A DNA stretch of 64,000 nt from Solanum dulcamara (Eukaryota > Streptophyta > Magnoliopsida > Solanales > Solanaceae). How positions within the stretch are numbered: position 1 is the first letter of the stretch; each line of letters begins with the position of its first letter. Below are positions 11,760 to 23,399 of this stretch, piece by piece. The stretch spans positions 47,083,286 to 47,147,285 of the forward strand of contig NC_077245.1 of assembly GCF_947179165.1 (NCBI RefSeq), given 5' to 3'. The translations under genes and the position numbers were made by a program. A model generated the notes under the pieces. It searched no databases. It was not told the origin of the DNA and saw only the letters and a program-made list of their open reading frames with translations.

Positions 11760-12294
11760 CAGAAATAACTTAAATAAAATAAAATGAATTTCTGTAATAT
11801 AGATAATTTTCTGGTACAAATACTTTTGGTTTGCTTAGTTTATCTAATTTCTATTCTAAGCCTGCATATTCTTCTGGATTAATTTTAATAGATTTTATGA
11901 GTTATACCTTTATTACCCATTACTTCTACAATATCATTTACTTGAAGCGTAAATTTGTGTTGCTACTTAGAGTCTTTTTTTCTATAAATCCTATACACAT
12001 TAACAAATTATTTATATGATTCATTTCTTCATATCCTTTAGTTTGTATTCCTATTTTAATATGTTTACCGAATTTTTTAAAATTTATTAAAAAGTCTGGA
12101 CTAATATAAGGTATTCCTCCATTATTTGTCATATCTACACACACAAGCACACTTATTATTATTTCAAACTTTGGTACAAGCCAGAGAAAGGTGGTAGATG
12201 AGTGTTGTACATGAAGAGAAGGGGAATATATTGGAAGATTTTTCTTAAGGCTTTTTTTATTTTTATTTCTGAAAACTCTATCTCTGTAACTCAC
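11760..12294 (-). pseudogene. Pararetrovirus movement-protein-like pseudogene
   Basis: The minus frame from 12294 to about 11938 reads without a stop, and its similarity continues in another frame to about 11760. Recognisable stretches are NGGIPYISPDFLINFKKFG and HIKIGIQTKGYEEMNH. They have the character of 30K-type movement proteins of Caulimoviridae, which widen plasmodesmata for cell-to-cell spread. In-frame stops and a missing N-terminal part show it is a relic. A virus-like promoter lies just upstream on the same strand. An unknown retroelement protein is the main alternative. Confidence 0.4.
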
Positions 12295-12299
12295 ATAAC

Positions 12300-12640
12300 T
12301 ATCTCTTATATAGACTTAGAGATAGCAAATGAAAGGTTCTAAAATATTCTACGTGGCCCAATTATTGATGGCCGACATCTTGATAAGATTTTTTTAATAA
12401 TGCGCGTCGGATGCTCAGTGGGATCCATTGTCACATGCATTATTAATTCATCTTTTTGATTGAAACAGACAGACGCATGCTTATCAATAGTTTTTCTCTC
12501 TTTTTTGAGGATAGTGATAAATTTACAACACCCTTTTACAAGATAGTAGTGGGCATACCTATGTGACACACTTTTGTACAATAACCACAAACGTCTTTAT
12601 CTTTCAGCATCTTTATCTCATTTTAATACAGATATTTAAC
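12300..12640 (-). promoter_or_regulatory. Pararetrovirus-like promoter region
   Basis: On the minus strand there is a TATA box, TCTATATAAGAGA (about 12304-12316). Upstream are CCCACTGA and CCGACGCGCA strings, arranged much like the activator region of caulimovirus full-length transcript promoters. It lies directly upstream of the movement-protein-like frame. The layout can be seen in the sequence; the viral origin is an inference. Confidence 0.35.
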
Positions 12641-12670
12641 TTCTTGTCTGCATTTTTATTGGTCTGAACT

Positions 12671-12709
12671 ATGTATATATATATATGTGTGTGTATATAT
12701 ATATATACT
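12671..12709. repeat. TA/TG microsatellite
   Basis: Alternating (TA)n, (TG)n and (TA)n dinucleotides run for about 39 bases. The stretch marks the approximate lower edge of the element G LTR. Confidence 0.85.
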
Positions 12710-13957
12710 ATACTCATCTCAAGTGAGTGTATTTACTTAATTAACTCATTTAATCTCTTTTGCACTTAGCTCAAAACTAATCTGTTCTCAACTCATCTCT
12801 TTAAATAAAATAGTTATAGTTTCGTCTAAATAAATACATTTAAAAGCATAACTTGATTTCTCAACTCAATTTCAAAAGAGATGTTTAAATTTAATAATAC
12901 ACATTCTTGAAAATATAAATCAAGAGACCTCTTCAAACATAACTCATGCTCAACTCTTTCTCAATTTAATTGTGAAAATATTTATCTTGTAATCTCAAAC
13001 AATACATAAAATATATTATGAAAAACTCAATTAGGATTCATTAGAATGCAAACATGAATCTTGAAAACTCAACTCATCAAAGTATAATTGAATATATACT
13101 AGAAATCAATAATAAATTATATAGAAAACTCAAAAATTCACTTTATCGGAATTAAAACACAAACTCAAAGCTTAACTTGAATGTATGAAGATGTAGAGCA
13201 CATGGAAGAACTCAGTCAAACGTTATGGATAGCCTTATATACTTACAATGAAGATTATCTAAGCAAAAGTTGAAGACCTTGCTTGAAACCCTTGAACCCG
13301 AGCTCTTCTTCTTTTCTCCATATCTTTCTCTCAAAAAAGTATAATTAATAATGATAGAAAAGCCCCATTGGGTACTGATAATCAACTAAATTTAGTCCCA
13401 AAATTTCTTTGTTAAGGTTTGGGAAAGATGGGGAAAAGATTGGAATGCCCTTTATAAAAATGGGCTAGGCTGTATACGGGGCCTTTCTTACTAACTGTAG
13501 GAACTCGAACAGACCATAGGTTCAACCTCGTAGGAAATGGGGTCCAATTTTTGACCCTAATGGAATTGGACCAAGTAAGTCTATGACCAACTCCTATGGA
13601 TCATAGACCGTTATATGGGTTATAGAGGTGCACTTCTGAATTTGACTAGGAATTAGGCTTGGTGACAACAGACCCGTTTATACGGTTTGTACCTACTTCT
13701 ATAGGTTGTAAGACCCACTCATAGAAACTTGTGCATATTTTGACGACTCGTAATCCCCACTCATGGGGACTGGTCTGAAAATATGAACTTGGCTAAGTAT
13801 TGGGTGACTCCATGAGTCCGACTTGTGACTCGTAGAAACTTCTACAGGTGGTAGGTCCAAGTCGTGGACCACTGGACAGTCTACCCTTCTTAGTTTTTCT
13901 CAATTTTTCTCTGGGTTCACAAAATTTATCTAAGTCATTATAAAATGGGGTGTTACA
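12710..13957 (-). mobile_element. Element G 3' LTR
   Basis: On the minus strand it begins TGTAACACCCC at 13957, just after a purine-rich tract. A TATA-like TATAAA is at 13451-13456. The stretch upstream of it (13490-13880) has many variants of a CTACGA/TATGGGT-like short motif. The 3' edge near 12710 is a guess, because no clear CA end was found. Confidence 0.5.
13451..13456 (-). promoter_or_regulatory. TATA box of element G LTR
   Basis: TTTTTATAAAGGG on the minus strand lies immediately downstream of the reiterated short motifs, as in other LTRs of this window. Confidence 0.45.
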
Positions 13958-13974
13958 ATTTATTTCCCTTGGGA
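13958..13974 (-). promoter_or_regulatory. Polypurine tract of element G
   Basis: TCCCAAGGGAAATAAAT on the minus strand precedes the TGTAACACCCC LTR start. It is a somewhat eroded purine tract. Confidence 0.5.
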
Positions 13975-15560
13975 TCATTTGTCCTCTAATGATGACTTTG
14001 TTAAGGATTTACTCAAAGCGCGATTACAATGTATAAACATAAAACTCAAACTATAGAATAATTCACTCATAAATAATAATATGAATATTGCCTTCAACAT
14101 CAACACTAGGTGGGACGAATAGATGCGGGTACTGGCTTTCATATCTTCTTTGGCTTCCAATGTAGCCTCCTCAACAAATTGATTCCTCCATAAAACTTTG
14201 ACAGAGGTGATCTCTTTGGTCTTCAATTTGTAAACCTAACGATCAAGCTATATTTCACACCATTGTTTTTTGTAGGAAAAATGAATGAAGGATCTCCCTA
14301 GAATTTTTTAAGCATAAAAATATGAAAAGTGGATGAACGACATCTACTCTGATGGCAGCTCTAACTCGTAGGCAATATTGCCCACTCACTTTAAAATATG
14401 GTAGGGACCAATGTATTGAGGACACAACTTTCTTTTATTCCAAAATCTCATGACATCTTTCATGGGAGAAACTTTTAGATACACCCAATCATTTACCCCA
14501 AACTCCAAGTCTCTCCTCCTAAAATAAGTATAGGATTTTGAACAACTTTGTGATGTTTTCAACCTCTCTTATATTATCTTCCCCTTCTCCATAGCTTAAA
14601 GAACTAATATTTCCCTGTAAACTCAGCTTCACCAACCTCAAACCAATAATTGGCGATCTACATCTCCTTCCGTAAAAACCCTCATAAAGAGCCATTTTAA
14701 TGCTCGAAAGAAAGGTATTATTATAAGAAAACTCAATAATAGATAAGTGGTTATCCCAATTACCTTTAAAGTTGATGATACGGGATCTCAATATATCCTC
14801 AAGAGTTTGAATTTTATGCTTTGACTGACCATATGTCTAAGAATGGAAAGTGATACTAACATTCTTCGTTGAACCCAAACCTATATGAAAAATGACTTCC
14901 AAAACTATTTATTGAATTGAGTACATCTGTTTGAAATGATAGACAAGAAGTGGGCTGATTTGGTCTTAACGAGAAAGAAGTGGGCTGATTTGGTCATCCT
15001 ATCCATAATCAGTCAAATTGAATCATGTTATCTGCGAGACTGAGGTAAATCTATAATGGTGTCAATATTAATCATATCCCACTTCCAGTATTGAAATTAT
15101 GTATTCAAAGTTACACCACATGACCTTTGATACTCGACCTTGACTTGTAGGAAATTTGGGCACTTGGACACAAAATCTGCAATGTCTCTCTTCATATCAT
15201 TCCACCAATAAGCTTCTCTCATGTGATGGTAAATCTTTGTATAACCTATATGAATGGAGTATATGGAGCTTTGGGCATTAATCATTTTTCTATTTCTAAT
15301 GCTATCAACACTCGAAACACACAACCTGCCTCATATCTCAACACTCTATCTCCCCATTTGACAAAAGCCATCACTTTTTCTTTATGAGCATCCTCTTTCA
15401 ACTGAAGTAGAATAGGGTCTTGGTCATGCCTTTCCTTCACCTCACCAATTAATGAAGAGTTATCCCCATGATGAACAATATGACCTCCCTCACCAGATTC
15501 CACAAGACAAACTCTCATACGTGCACGTGTATACACTTCTTTGGCCAATTCTTTCTTTTC
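13975..15560 (-). pseudogene. Element G integrase and chromodomain
   Basis: Minus-strand frames give the integrase in pieces. A zinc-binding region has YWWNDMKRDIADFVSKCPN (15150-15230; the second Cys of the last pair is Phe). A core C-terminal part has WDNHLSIIEFSYNN and GRRCRSPI (14600-14780). A C-terminal chromodomain-like end has SVKVLWRNQFVEEAT (14150-14215). The EATWE hallmark reads EATLE. Stops and frame changes occur throughout. A 30-base in-frame tandem duplication lies at 14945-14995. Integrase would insert element DNA and the chromodomain would target chromatin; here it is dead. Confidence 0.75.
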
Positions 15561-16900
15561 TTCATCAATATGAGCAGTTCTTCCATGGACAACCTTATAA
15601 GTGCATCGTCAATAACATCAGCTTTACTTGAATTGTAGAGAATACTTATGTCATAATACTTGAGAACTCAAGCTATTTCCTCTACTTCAAGTTCAACTCT
15701 TTATGACTAAATACATATTATCGGATCTTCTGATCACTGAACATTTCTACATCCATACCGTAAAGATAATGACTCCAAATCTTGAGAACAAATACTACCG
15801 CTACCAACTCTAGATCATGAGACAAATAATTCTTCTAGTGAATCTTACATTTTGTGGAAGCATAGACTATCACCCTACCTCTATGCATCAAAATACAGCC
15901 TAGTCAAATTCTCAATACATCACAATAACTGACGAAACCATCTGTTCCCTTAAGTAGAGAAAAAATTGGAGTAGTAGTCAATGTCATTTTCGATTCTTGA
16001 AAACTCATCTCACAAGTATCAAACCACTGAAACATAGTCTTTTTCTAAGTCAACTTAGTCAATGGATATGATGTGGATGAAAATATCTTATCAAATCTCC
16101 TATAATATCCATCCAAAACCAAGAAACTTCTTATACTTGTCGGAGATGTGGGTCTGGGCCAGTTCTTTAGTGCCTTAATCTCTTGCAAATCTACTCGAAT
16201 AGCATTGCAGGAAATAATATGGCCTAAGAATGCCACAGATGCAAGCCAAAACTCACACTTTGAAAATATAACATATAAGTCCTTTTTCCAGAATAGTTTG
16301 GAGATAAATTCAGAGATGGTTTGCATACTCCTCCTAACTTCCCAAATAGATTAGAATCTCATCAGTAAACACGATAACAAACATGTCTAAATACTGCTTG
16401 AACATTCTATTCATGAGGTCCATAAAATCTGCAAGAGTGTTAGTCAAATCGAAGGACATAACTAGGAACTCATAGTGACTATATCTAGTTTTGATGGACA
16501 TCTTCAGTATGTCACTTTCTCTTACTTTCAACTGATGATAGCCTGATCTGAGATCTATTTTAAAGAAACAAGTGGAACCCTTAAGTTTGTTGAAGAAGTC
16601 ATCGATTCTCAGAAGGGGATACTTATTATTTGTAGTAACCTTGTTTAACTAAGGGTAGTCAATGCCCATTTTCAAGGAACCATCTTTCTTTCGCAAGAAT
16701 AGAACATGAGTACCCTAATGTTAGACACTCAGCCTAATGAAACCCTTATCTAAGAGATCTCTTAACTACTCTTTCAACTCTGCGGGAGCCATTCTATATG
16801 GTCTCAAAGAAATAGGCTGGGTATCCCAAAGAATATTTATTCTGAAGTCTACCTCCCTATCGTAAAGGACTCCAGATAAATCCTAAAGAAAGACATTTGG
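15561..16900 (-). pseudogene. Element G reverse transcriptase and RNase H
   Basis: Minus-strand pieces include SLKMGIDYP (about 16650), [17 protein letters not shown] (16520-16575), [12 protein letters not shown] (16440-16480), a catalytic box reading FTDE instead of FVDD/FIDD (16358-16369), and CEFWLASVAFLGHIIS (16190-16260). RNase H follows down to about 15600 with many stops. The order of blocks is that of Ty3/gypsy pol. The changed second aspartate of the catalytic box alone would abolish polymerase activity. Confidence 0.8.
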
Positions 16901-17285
16901 AAACTCAATCACGATTGGGAGTGATTGAAGGTATGGTATCTCCACACTATTATCTCTAATTCGAACAATGTGATAGATACACCCCTTCAAGACTAACTTT
17001 CTATCCTTAAGTCATGAAATGAATCGACCCTTAGGCAATGCTAAATTACCCTTCCACTAAATGTATGGCTCATTCAAAAACTGAAACTTGACAACATGGG
17101 TTCTACAATCAACTAAGGCATAAAAAGCATGAAGCTAGTACATGCCAAGAATGTCATTAAAGTCAACCATGTCTAACTCAACTATATCACTTGATGTATC
17201 TTTATGATAGAAAAAGATGATACAAAAGTTGTTTAGGGAAGGATGCCAAACTTAATGGCTACATAAGGAATCACAAAAGACAAAG
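16901..17285 (-). pseudogene. Element G protease remnant
   Basis: The minus strand encodes degraded protease stretches, including SFVIPYVAIKFGILP-like residues at the upstream edge, a (V/M)DFNDILGM-like stretch near 17160, and FQFLNEPYI near 17070. The catalytic Asp-Thr/Ser-Gly segment would lie just upstream but is cut off by the LTR that begins at 17286. Gag is therefore absent from element G. Confidence 0.65.
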
Positions 17286-18247
17286 TGTCACAGCCCAAGT
17301 AAGGCTCTAGGCGTGACATAACGATTAGCATCATGGGGGACTCCAACATAGCCTCTTAGAATACATCACATACATAAGGTAACATAAAGCATCAATGAGA
17401 GCATAAGCATAAGATAAGTCTCAATGAAGTCTCGATAAGAAGAAAGCATAAAGCAACATGTCCAAACAATTGGAATGGTGGCTTGGTTAGTCTAAAATAT
17501 TCGTCTACATAATATAGATGGGGGTATAAGACATGTTCCTAGCTAATACAAAAAAAGTGAAAAAATTTCATAGTTAAAAATATAAAACTCATGTTAGTTA
17601 TGCCCTCGAGATATGAGGCTCACCAATTAAGTTATAGTAAAACAGCAACTCTAGCCACAAGCGGGAGGAAGAGTGATCGTTAGAACCTATATTATGACAT
17701 AATGTAGGCAAGAGCATGCGTTAGTACGTGAAATGAACTAATCTTGTTAGGATCATGCATGAACAATGCTATTAGGATATAAGAATTATGAACGTAGGAT
17801 GAATCACCAATAGAAAGAGCGGCGAGCTATAACATCGAATCTGATGTCACTCCCACATCGAGAAAAGAGAGGCTACGTGCCAAGGTAGACTTCATGAGAA
17901 TATCTTAATATCATGAGCTATATGTGGATCCACTAGCTAGGACATAAGGCAAACCTATAGGGGCAATGTTGTTAGAGACCAAAGGTTCCTACTAGAATTC
18001 CCTTGCGTAGCTACTTGGCTACTCGACCAAACCCTACCTTAAAGTCCTCTCAGTTCTTAGTAATTATCCCAAAAGAATTCATTAAAACATAATCACTAAC
18101 ATCATAATGAACATAGTCATGAGAGTAGCTCACTAACGTGATTGATTCATACTAGGATGAGAAAACTTTTCAATCATTATGAATTCTTATTTAAGTGAGA
18201 AAATCTTTCATCTCTTTAATATAAGTGAATGAGAATTATCTTTTACA
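17286..18247 (-). mobile_element. Chromovirus LTR fragment between F and G
   Basis: It ends GGGCTGTGACA on the minus strand at 17286 and contains the near-palindrome (17873-17888) and GTGGATCCACTAG near 17925. At about 960 bases it is half the usual length, so its 5' part is missing. The upper edge near 18247 is tentative (TGTAAAAG). No primer site or target duplication flanks it. It directly joins the protease of G to the integrase of F. Confidence 0.6.
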
Positions 18248-18249
18248 CT

Positions 18250-18770
18250 ATAGATACTGGCTTGAAACATCATCATAAAATGTCTTGGTCTAAGACACGT
18301 GGCCTTCAATGTTTGGCCTTAACTTGTTGGCAATTCAGAAAATCGGCCACAAACCTTGCAATGTCCTTATTTATGCCACCCAACCAACAAAGCTCCTTTC
18401 AAGTCTTGGTATATTTTTGTTGAACTGAGATGAATAGAGTATCAAGAACCGTGATCCCCCTTCAAAATAAAATCCCTTAGGCCATCCACATTAGGAACGC
18501 ATAACCGGCCTTGGTTGTGAAGTATCCCATCTACCCCTACTGAAAAGACTTATACTTTCTTTTCCTCCACCAATTATTTAAGTCTACTATTGTCGGGTCA
18601 AGGTCTTGTTTTGACTTAACATCTACCATCAAATATGATTCAGACCCATTATGAACAACCATACAACAATCATCGAAACCATTTAATGTCACCCCTAATT
18701 TAGACAATAGGTGAACATCCTTTACCAATTCCCTCATTCATTCATTAACATGAGCCAGTCTCCCCATAGA
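18250..18770 (-). pseudogene. Element F integrase N-terminal part
   Basis: The minus strand carries MRELVKDVHLLSKLGVTL and MVDVKSKQDLDP (18537-18737). Below this, with frame changes, is the zinc-binding region (GRLCVPNVDGLRD, SIHLSSTKIYQDLKG; 18300-18520). The catalytic core and chromodomain are missing. The element is cut at about 18260 by the LTR fragment. Confidence 0.7.
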
Positions 18771-20100
18771 CACTCTACTAAGTGCATCGGCAACCACATT
18801 GGCTTTACCCAGATGATAATACCCTCTCATGCCATAGTCCTTGAGGAGTTCAAGACACATCCTTTGTCTTAGATTATGGTCCTTTTAAGTGAACACATAT
18901 TGGAGAATTTTTTAATGGGTGAACACATCCACATGCACCCCATAGAGGTAATGCCGCCATATCTTTAGTGCAAATACAAAGGACGCTAACTCAAGATCAT
19001 AAGTAGGGTAGTTACGTTTATGTACCTTCAATTGCCTAGAAGCATAGTCTATAACTTTGCCTTTTCGCAACAAGACACCACCCAACCAATCTTTAAAGCA
19101 TCACAGTAAACATAAACCCTTCTAAGTCTTTCGGTAGAGTCAAAATATGAGCAGAGATAAGTCGATCTTTCAATTTTTGGAAACTTTTTTCACACTTCTC
19201 TATCCATAGAAACTTTGCCTTCTTCTGAGTCAACTTCTTCATAGGAGATGAGATAGAAGAGAAACCTTCAACGAACTTTCTATAACAACCAAATAGGCTC
19301 AAAAAGCTTAGATTGTCTGAAGTACACAATGGTCTAGGCCAATTCTTGACCGTCTCCTTTTTCTTAAAATTAACCTTGATCCCATCATCGGACATTATAT
19401 GACCAAGAAACGCTACTTCTTTCAACCCAAATTCACATTTATTAAATTTTACAAATAATTTCCTATGCCTCAAGGTTTGAAGCACAACTTTTAAATGATT
19501 ACTATGTTCTTCTTTACCCTGAGAGTAACTCAAGATGTTATTAATGAAAACCACCACAAATGTATCAAGATAGAGTTTTAACACCCTATTTATTAGGTCC
19601 ATGAACATCGTTGGCATATTTTTCAACCCAAATGGCATCACTACAAAGTAAAAGTGACCATACTTAGTTCAAAAAGCTATCTTGGGAATGTCACACTCCC
19701 TCAACCTTTGTTAGTGATAACCGGACTGAAGATCGATCTTGGAGATATGACTCGCCCCTTATAATTGATCAAACAAATCATGTATTCTAGGAATTAGTAC
19801 TTGTTCTTAACAGTCACCTTGTTAAATATTCGATAGTCTATGCACCTCCGAAGTGACCTATCCTTCTTTTTTATATGCAACACATGAGCACTCCATGGTG
19901 AAATACTTGGCCTTATTAATCCTTTCTCCAATCAGACTTTCAACTATTCCTTTAGCTCCTTTAATTTCATCATGGCCATTCACTGGGAGGAATAGAGACA
20001 GGTTGAGTATCAAGTAGAAGATCGATACCAAAATCAACTTTCTTTTCTGGAGAAACACTGGGGAGGTCATCGAGAAAGAAATCATTCAGACCGACTCAAG
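18771..20100 (-). pseudogene. Element F reverse transcriptase and RNase H
   Basis: The clearest part is a 182-codon minus frame at 19093-19641. It holds MMPFGLKNMPTMFMDLINRV, a catalytic box reading FINN (19537-19548), CEFGLKEVAFLGHIMS and SLFGCYRKFVEGFSS. The fingers region lies at 19690-20080 with stops. RNase H (18800-19090) is heavily broken. Both catalytic aspartates of the box are changed to Asn, so this copy cannot encode an active polymerase. Confidence 0.8.
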
Positions 20101-20600
20101 AGGAGGTCTTTTGGAGTCGACATCCTTAACCCTCATAATGTTTTAAATGCAACCTTTAGCAATCAACTTTAGAGCTTTAAGGCAAAAATGAACCTACCCT
20201 TCACCATGGAATCATGACCCTTCCATTCAATAATAGACTTATTTGGGAATTGAAACTTGACTCGACGAGTCCTAAAATCTATAGAGTCATAAGATGCATG
20301 CAACCAATCCATCACAAGAATAACATCAAATTCCACTAGGTCAAGCCCTATGAGATCGCAAGGAACAACTTTATGCAAGATAGACATGGGACAACCCTTA
20401 TTGATCTTTTTAGCAACAACTGACTCACAAACAAGGGTAGAAACCAAATAAGGCTCTACTAACATTTCAAGTAACACACCAAACCTATTAGCTAGGAATA
20501 GAGTAACAAATGACAAATTTACACTTGTATCTAACAATGTATATACATAAAAAAGACCTTTAACATATCCGTAACAATATCTGGTGCTTCCTCAATCTCA
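20101..20600 (-). pseudogene. Element F aspartic protease
   Basis: A minus frame (20169-20537) starts LDTSVNLSFVTLFLANRFG, where DTS stands in place of the usual DTG/DSG active site. It continues through DVILVMDWLHASYDSID and VKFQFPNKSIIEWKG, typical of chromovirus proteases. Loss of the active-site Gly and frame breaks on both sides mark it as dead. The order gag, protease, reverse transcriptase is as expected on this strand. Confidence 0.75.
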
Positions 20601-21550
20601 TCTCCCATGCAAAACTTAATAGAGGTTGGTGGGTTGGCCACCTCCTTGAGCCATTTGTTCTTGAGGACTACCGCCACCACCACCTCTACAATCTCTAGCA
20701 TAGTGGCCCACCTTTCCATACTTGAAGCATGCATTTGAGCCTACTAAGCATTTCCCTTTATGGGTCCTTCCACAATACTTGCAAGCGGGGAAAGTTTGAG
20801 CACCAACTTTCTCTCTTGGGATAATCGGGTCAGCACCATTGTCCTTGTTGAACCTTTGAGGAGGAGTATTGGTGGAACCTTTCCCCATAAATCGTTGTCC
20901 ATTTTGGGTCTTTCCACTACCACCATAATTGGAACTTTAATGATTGAACCCTCTACCATCAACTTGATCTTTCTTGAACCCTCTTGACCTCTCCCTTAAC
21001 TTTTTATCCTTAATTTATTCTGCATAAGTCATGAGTCGAGAGATGTCCATCTCTTTGACCAACATGGCCATCTTGCACTCTTTGGATACCAGGCTAGAAA
21101 CACCAAAAATTAACTTGCTCATCCTTGCCCTTGGATCAAATGCCATGAAATGAGCATACTAAGACAACATAGTGAATTTGAGGGCATACTCCCTCATGAT
21201 CATGCTCCTTTGGCGAAGTTTAATGAACTCCTGAATCTTTTCCTCCCTTAACTCCAAAGGAAAGAAGCGATCTAGGAAGCTTCCTTGAATTCTTCCCATT
21301 CTATAGGATCCATATCCTCACCCCTCTCAACAAACCCTTGCTCATACCAAACCATTGCCACACCCTTGAGATGTTTGGCCACTAGCTCAGCCTTTTCATT
21401 TGAAGGCACACCCATGATAGGCACAATTCGGTAAACCACCTCAATAAACTCCCTAGGACCTCATCCACTTTAGAACTATCAAACTCAGGTGGATTTATCC
21501 TCTCCCAAATTTTATAAGCCAAAGTAGGAACTTGTAGAGGGGGAACAATT
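20601..21550 (-). pseudogene. Element F gag
   Basis: Minus frames give the capsid-like part (FPLELREE, INLRQRSMIMREYALKF-like; 21150-21280), the linker, then two knuckles: CKYCGRTHKGKC and CFKYGKVGHYARDC (20700-20790). The second knuckle has Tyr where the second Cys should be. The N-terminal region reads PTLAYKIWERINPPEF near 21500. It is truncated at about 21550, where the element E LTR end begins, so neither start codon nor 5' LTR of F remains. Confidence 0.75.
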
Positions 21551-21554
21551 CCTT

Positions 21555-21728
21555 GGTTATTTTAGTTGTCTAAGGCTTTAGTTTTGTTGTGGATTTCTGA
21601 AATAGGAACAGTTTAGGATAGGCCCAAAAATAGAGAAAACTCTGCCCAATTTTTGTAAAATTATGGTAAGTCTTGCTTTGGCATTCTTCCCCTTAACACC
21701 GGTCACGAGCCTAATTTGAGTCATGACA
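21555..21728 (+). mobile_element. Element E 5' LTR, last 170 bases
   Basis: The end reads CCTAATTTGAGTCATGACA followed by a primer site. The segment resembles the end of the LTR at 28765-30424 (shared TAGAGAAAACTCTG and CGGTCACG strings), so D and E are related. The rest of this LTR is missing because it is fused to the gag of element F. Confidence 0.65.
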
Positions 21729-21732
21729 AAAT

Positions 21733-21744
21733 TGGTATCAGTGC
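21733..21744 (+). promoter_or_regulatory. Primer-binding site of element E
   Basis: TGGTATCAGTGC differs by one base from the plant initiator-Met tRNA complement TGGTATCAGAGC and lies four bases after the LTR end. Confidence 0.8.
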
Positions 21745-21941
21745 TTAGGTTATTCTTATGATTTATGGAGCACACGTTAGTAGTAGAATCTCAATTATAG
21801 TTATGTTGTCGGACATTCCTATAATCGTGATTCTGCAAGGATGTGATAGGATGTGTCCTATCTTTCCTTGTTATTCCTACTTACGTGTGTGATATTTTAA
21901 GATAACTAGATGAATCTAACATCATTTGTTTTGTTAACCAG

Positions 21942-23250
21942 ATGGATCAAACTCGATTTTCTAATGACAGAGCTATGAAAAGTCTTCCTCAATCACCTAA
22001 TATTTCCTTAGTTAGGAGAAGGACTGGAGCTTGCAGAACAGGTCGAGGTAGGGGTCATAGTGCCACTACAGAGAACTATAGTACCACTACTAGAATTCTA
22101 AGAAAGGTCACTCTTGAAATGAGTGCTAGCCTGCCTTCACCATCACATGAGAATGCTACTACTGAGCACTCAACTCTATGTAGAGGTTCATTGTGAATTT
22201 GGTCGATAGAATGGACAGATGGGAGAGGATTGGTTAGGCAACACTTCAGGCACCCGCTCAGACACAGGCACCACTTTAGGCACCTACATAAACTCACACT
22301 TTTGGGAACAAAGAAGTATCCTTAAAAAAGTTCTTGAAGTTAAAATCACCAAGGTTAACAGGATCTGATAGTTTAGTTGATCCTCAAATTTTCTTAGATG
22401 GGACATTCAAGGCATTATAGGCACTAGGATGTTCTAGTAAGAAAGTTGTGGAGCTTGCATCTTACAAACTTGAGGACATGGTAACACATGGTATGAGATC
22501 ATATTTCTAGGTCGACCTACTAGAGAAGCACCACTAAAGTGGGATGAGTTTACTAAGTTGTTCATGGATCATTTTCTTCCTAACAGTCATAGGCAGAAAT
22601 ATGCAACTCAGTTTGAGAGGCTCATATAGATTCCGGATATGGATATGTCAAAATATAACACCAAATTCTATAAACTGGCTAGATATGCTCCTAACTTAGT
22701 ACCTATTGAAGATGCTAAAGTTCAGAGGTTCGTGAATAGATTAGTTGGTTATCTATTCAATGCAATAGCCCCAAATATGAGTACTTTGACCTACTCGAGT
22801 GCAGCTGACCCTGCTAGAAAGATTGATAAAAGGGTCCTGAGGAACGAGAAGCCTTTGATACATGTAAGAAGCCTAATATAGGGGGATATTTAGGCGGCGA
22901 TCGTAGTGCAAATTAGAAAACAAAAAATCAGGGAAGACAATAACAGGGCTCTCAAGAAAGAATGGATACAATCTTAAAGTCCACATACAAGCCACATCAT
23001 ACACAAGGTATTCAGGGACTGTCATCATCATAGGACATCGTGATTCTGGCAAATGTATTCCACTGTTCAATCTTGTCAGACCTGTGGCAGATCACATGTA
23101 GGCCAGTGTCATGTTTTGGAAGAAAGGTTTTTCAGTGTGTTCAGTTGGGGAATCAACTTTGGGATAGTCCTCTGCCTTCGAAAAATTCCACCCAGACTTC
23201 TTCTCAAATAGCTGCACCTACTTAGACTACTCGTAATGCTTCAGGTTCTG
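21942..23250 (+). pseudogene. Element E gag
   Basis: A start at 21942 gives MDQTRFSNDRAMKSLP and a basic Arg/Gly stretch (RRRTGACRTGRGRG). Gag capsid blocks follow with stops and frame changes: VDPQIFLDGTFKAL (22375-22420), KLEDMVTHGM, and MSKYNTKFYKLARYAPNLVP (22645-22705). A knuckle remnant CGRSHVGQC is near 23080, but the second half of the finger has lost its Cys/His spacing. It is a recognisable chromovirus gag with several inactivating changes. Confidence 0.75.
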
Positions 23251-23399
23251 CTGGCACATGAATTATGGGTTGAGGTGCTGGAGATTTATGTTGACGCAAA
23301 TCAAGGACAGGAAAATGGTGGTAGAGGCCAGGTAAGATTTTTTACACTTACTAGATAGGATGTCAGGCCTTAAATGCGGTGGTTATAGTTATTCTTTTA

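Noticed and set aside
12339..12590. 83-codon minus-strand ORF
   Set aside because: It overlaps the promoter-like region of the pararetrovirus candidate and has no recognisable protein features.
15282..15548. A separate small host gene
   Set aside because: It reads as the linker before the integrase zinc-binding region of element G.
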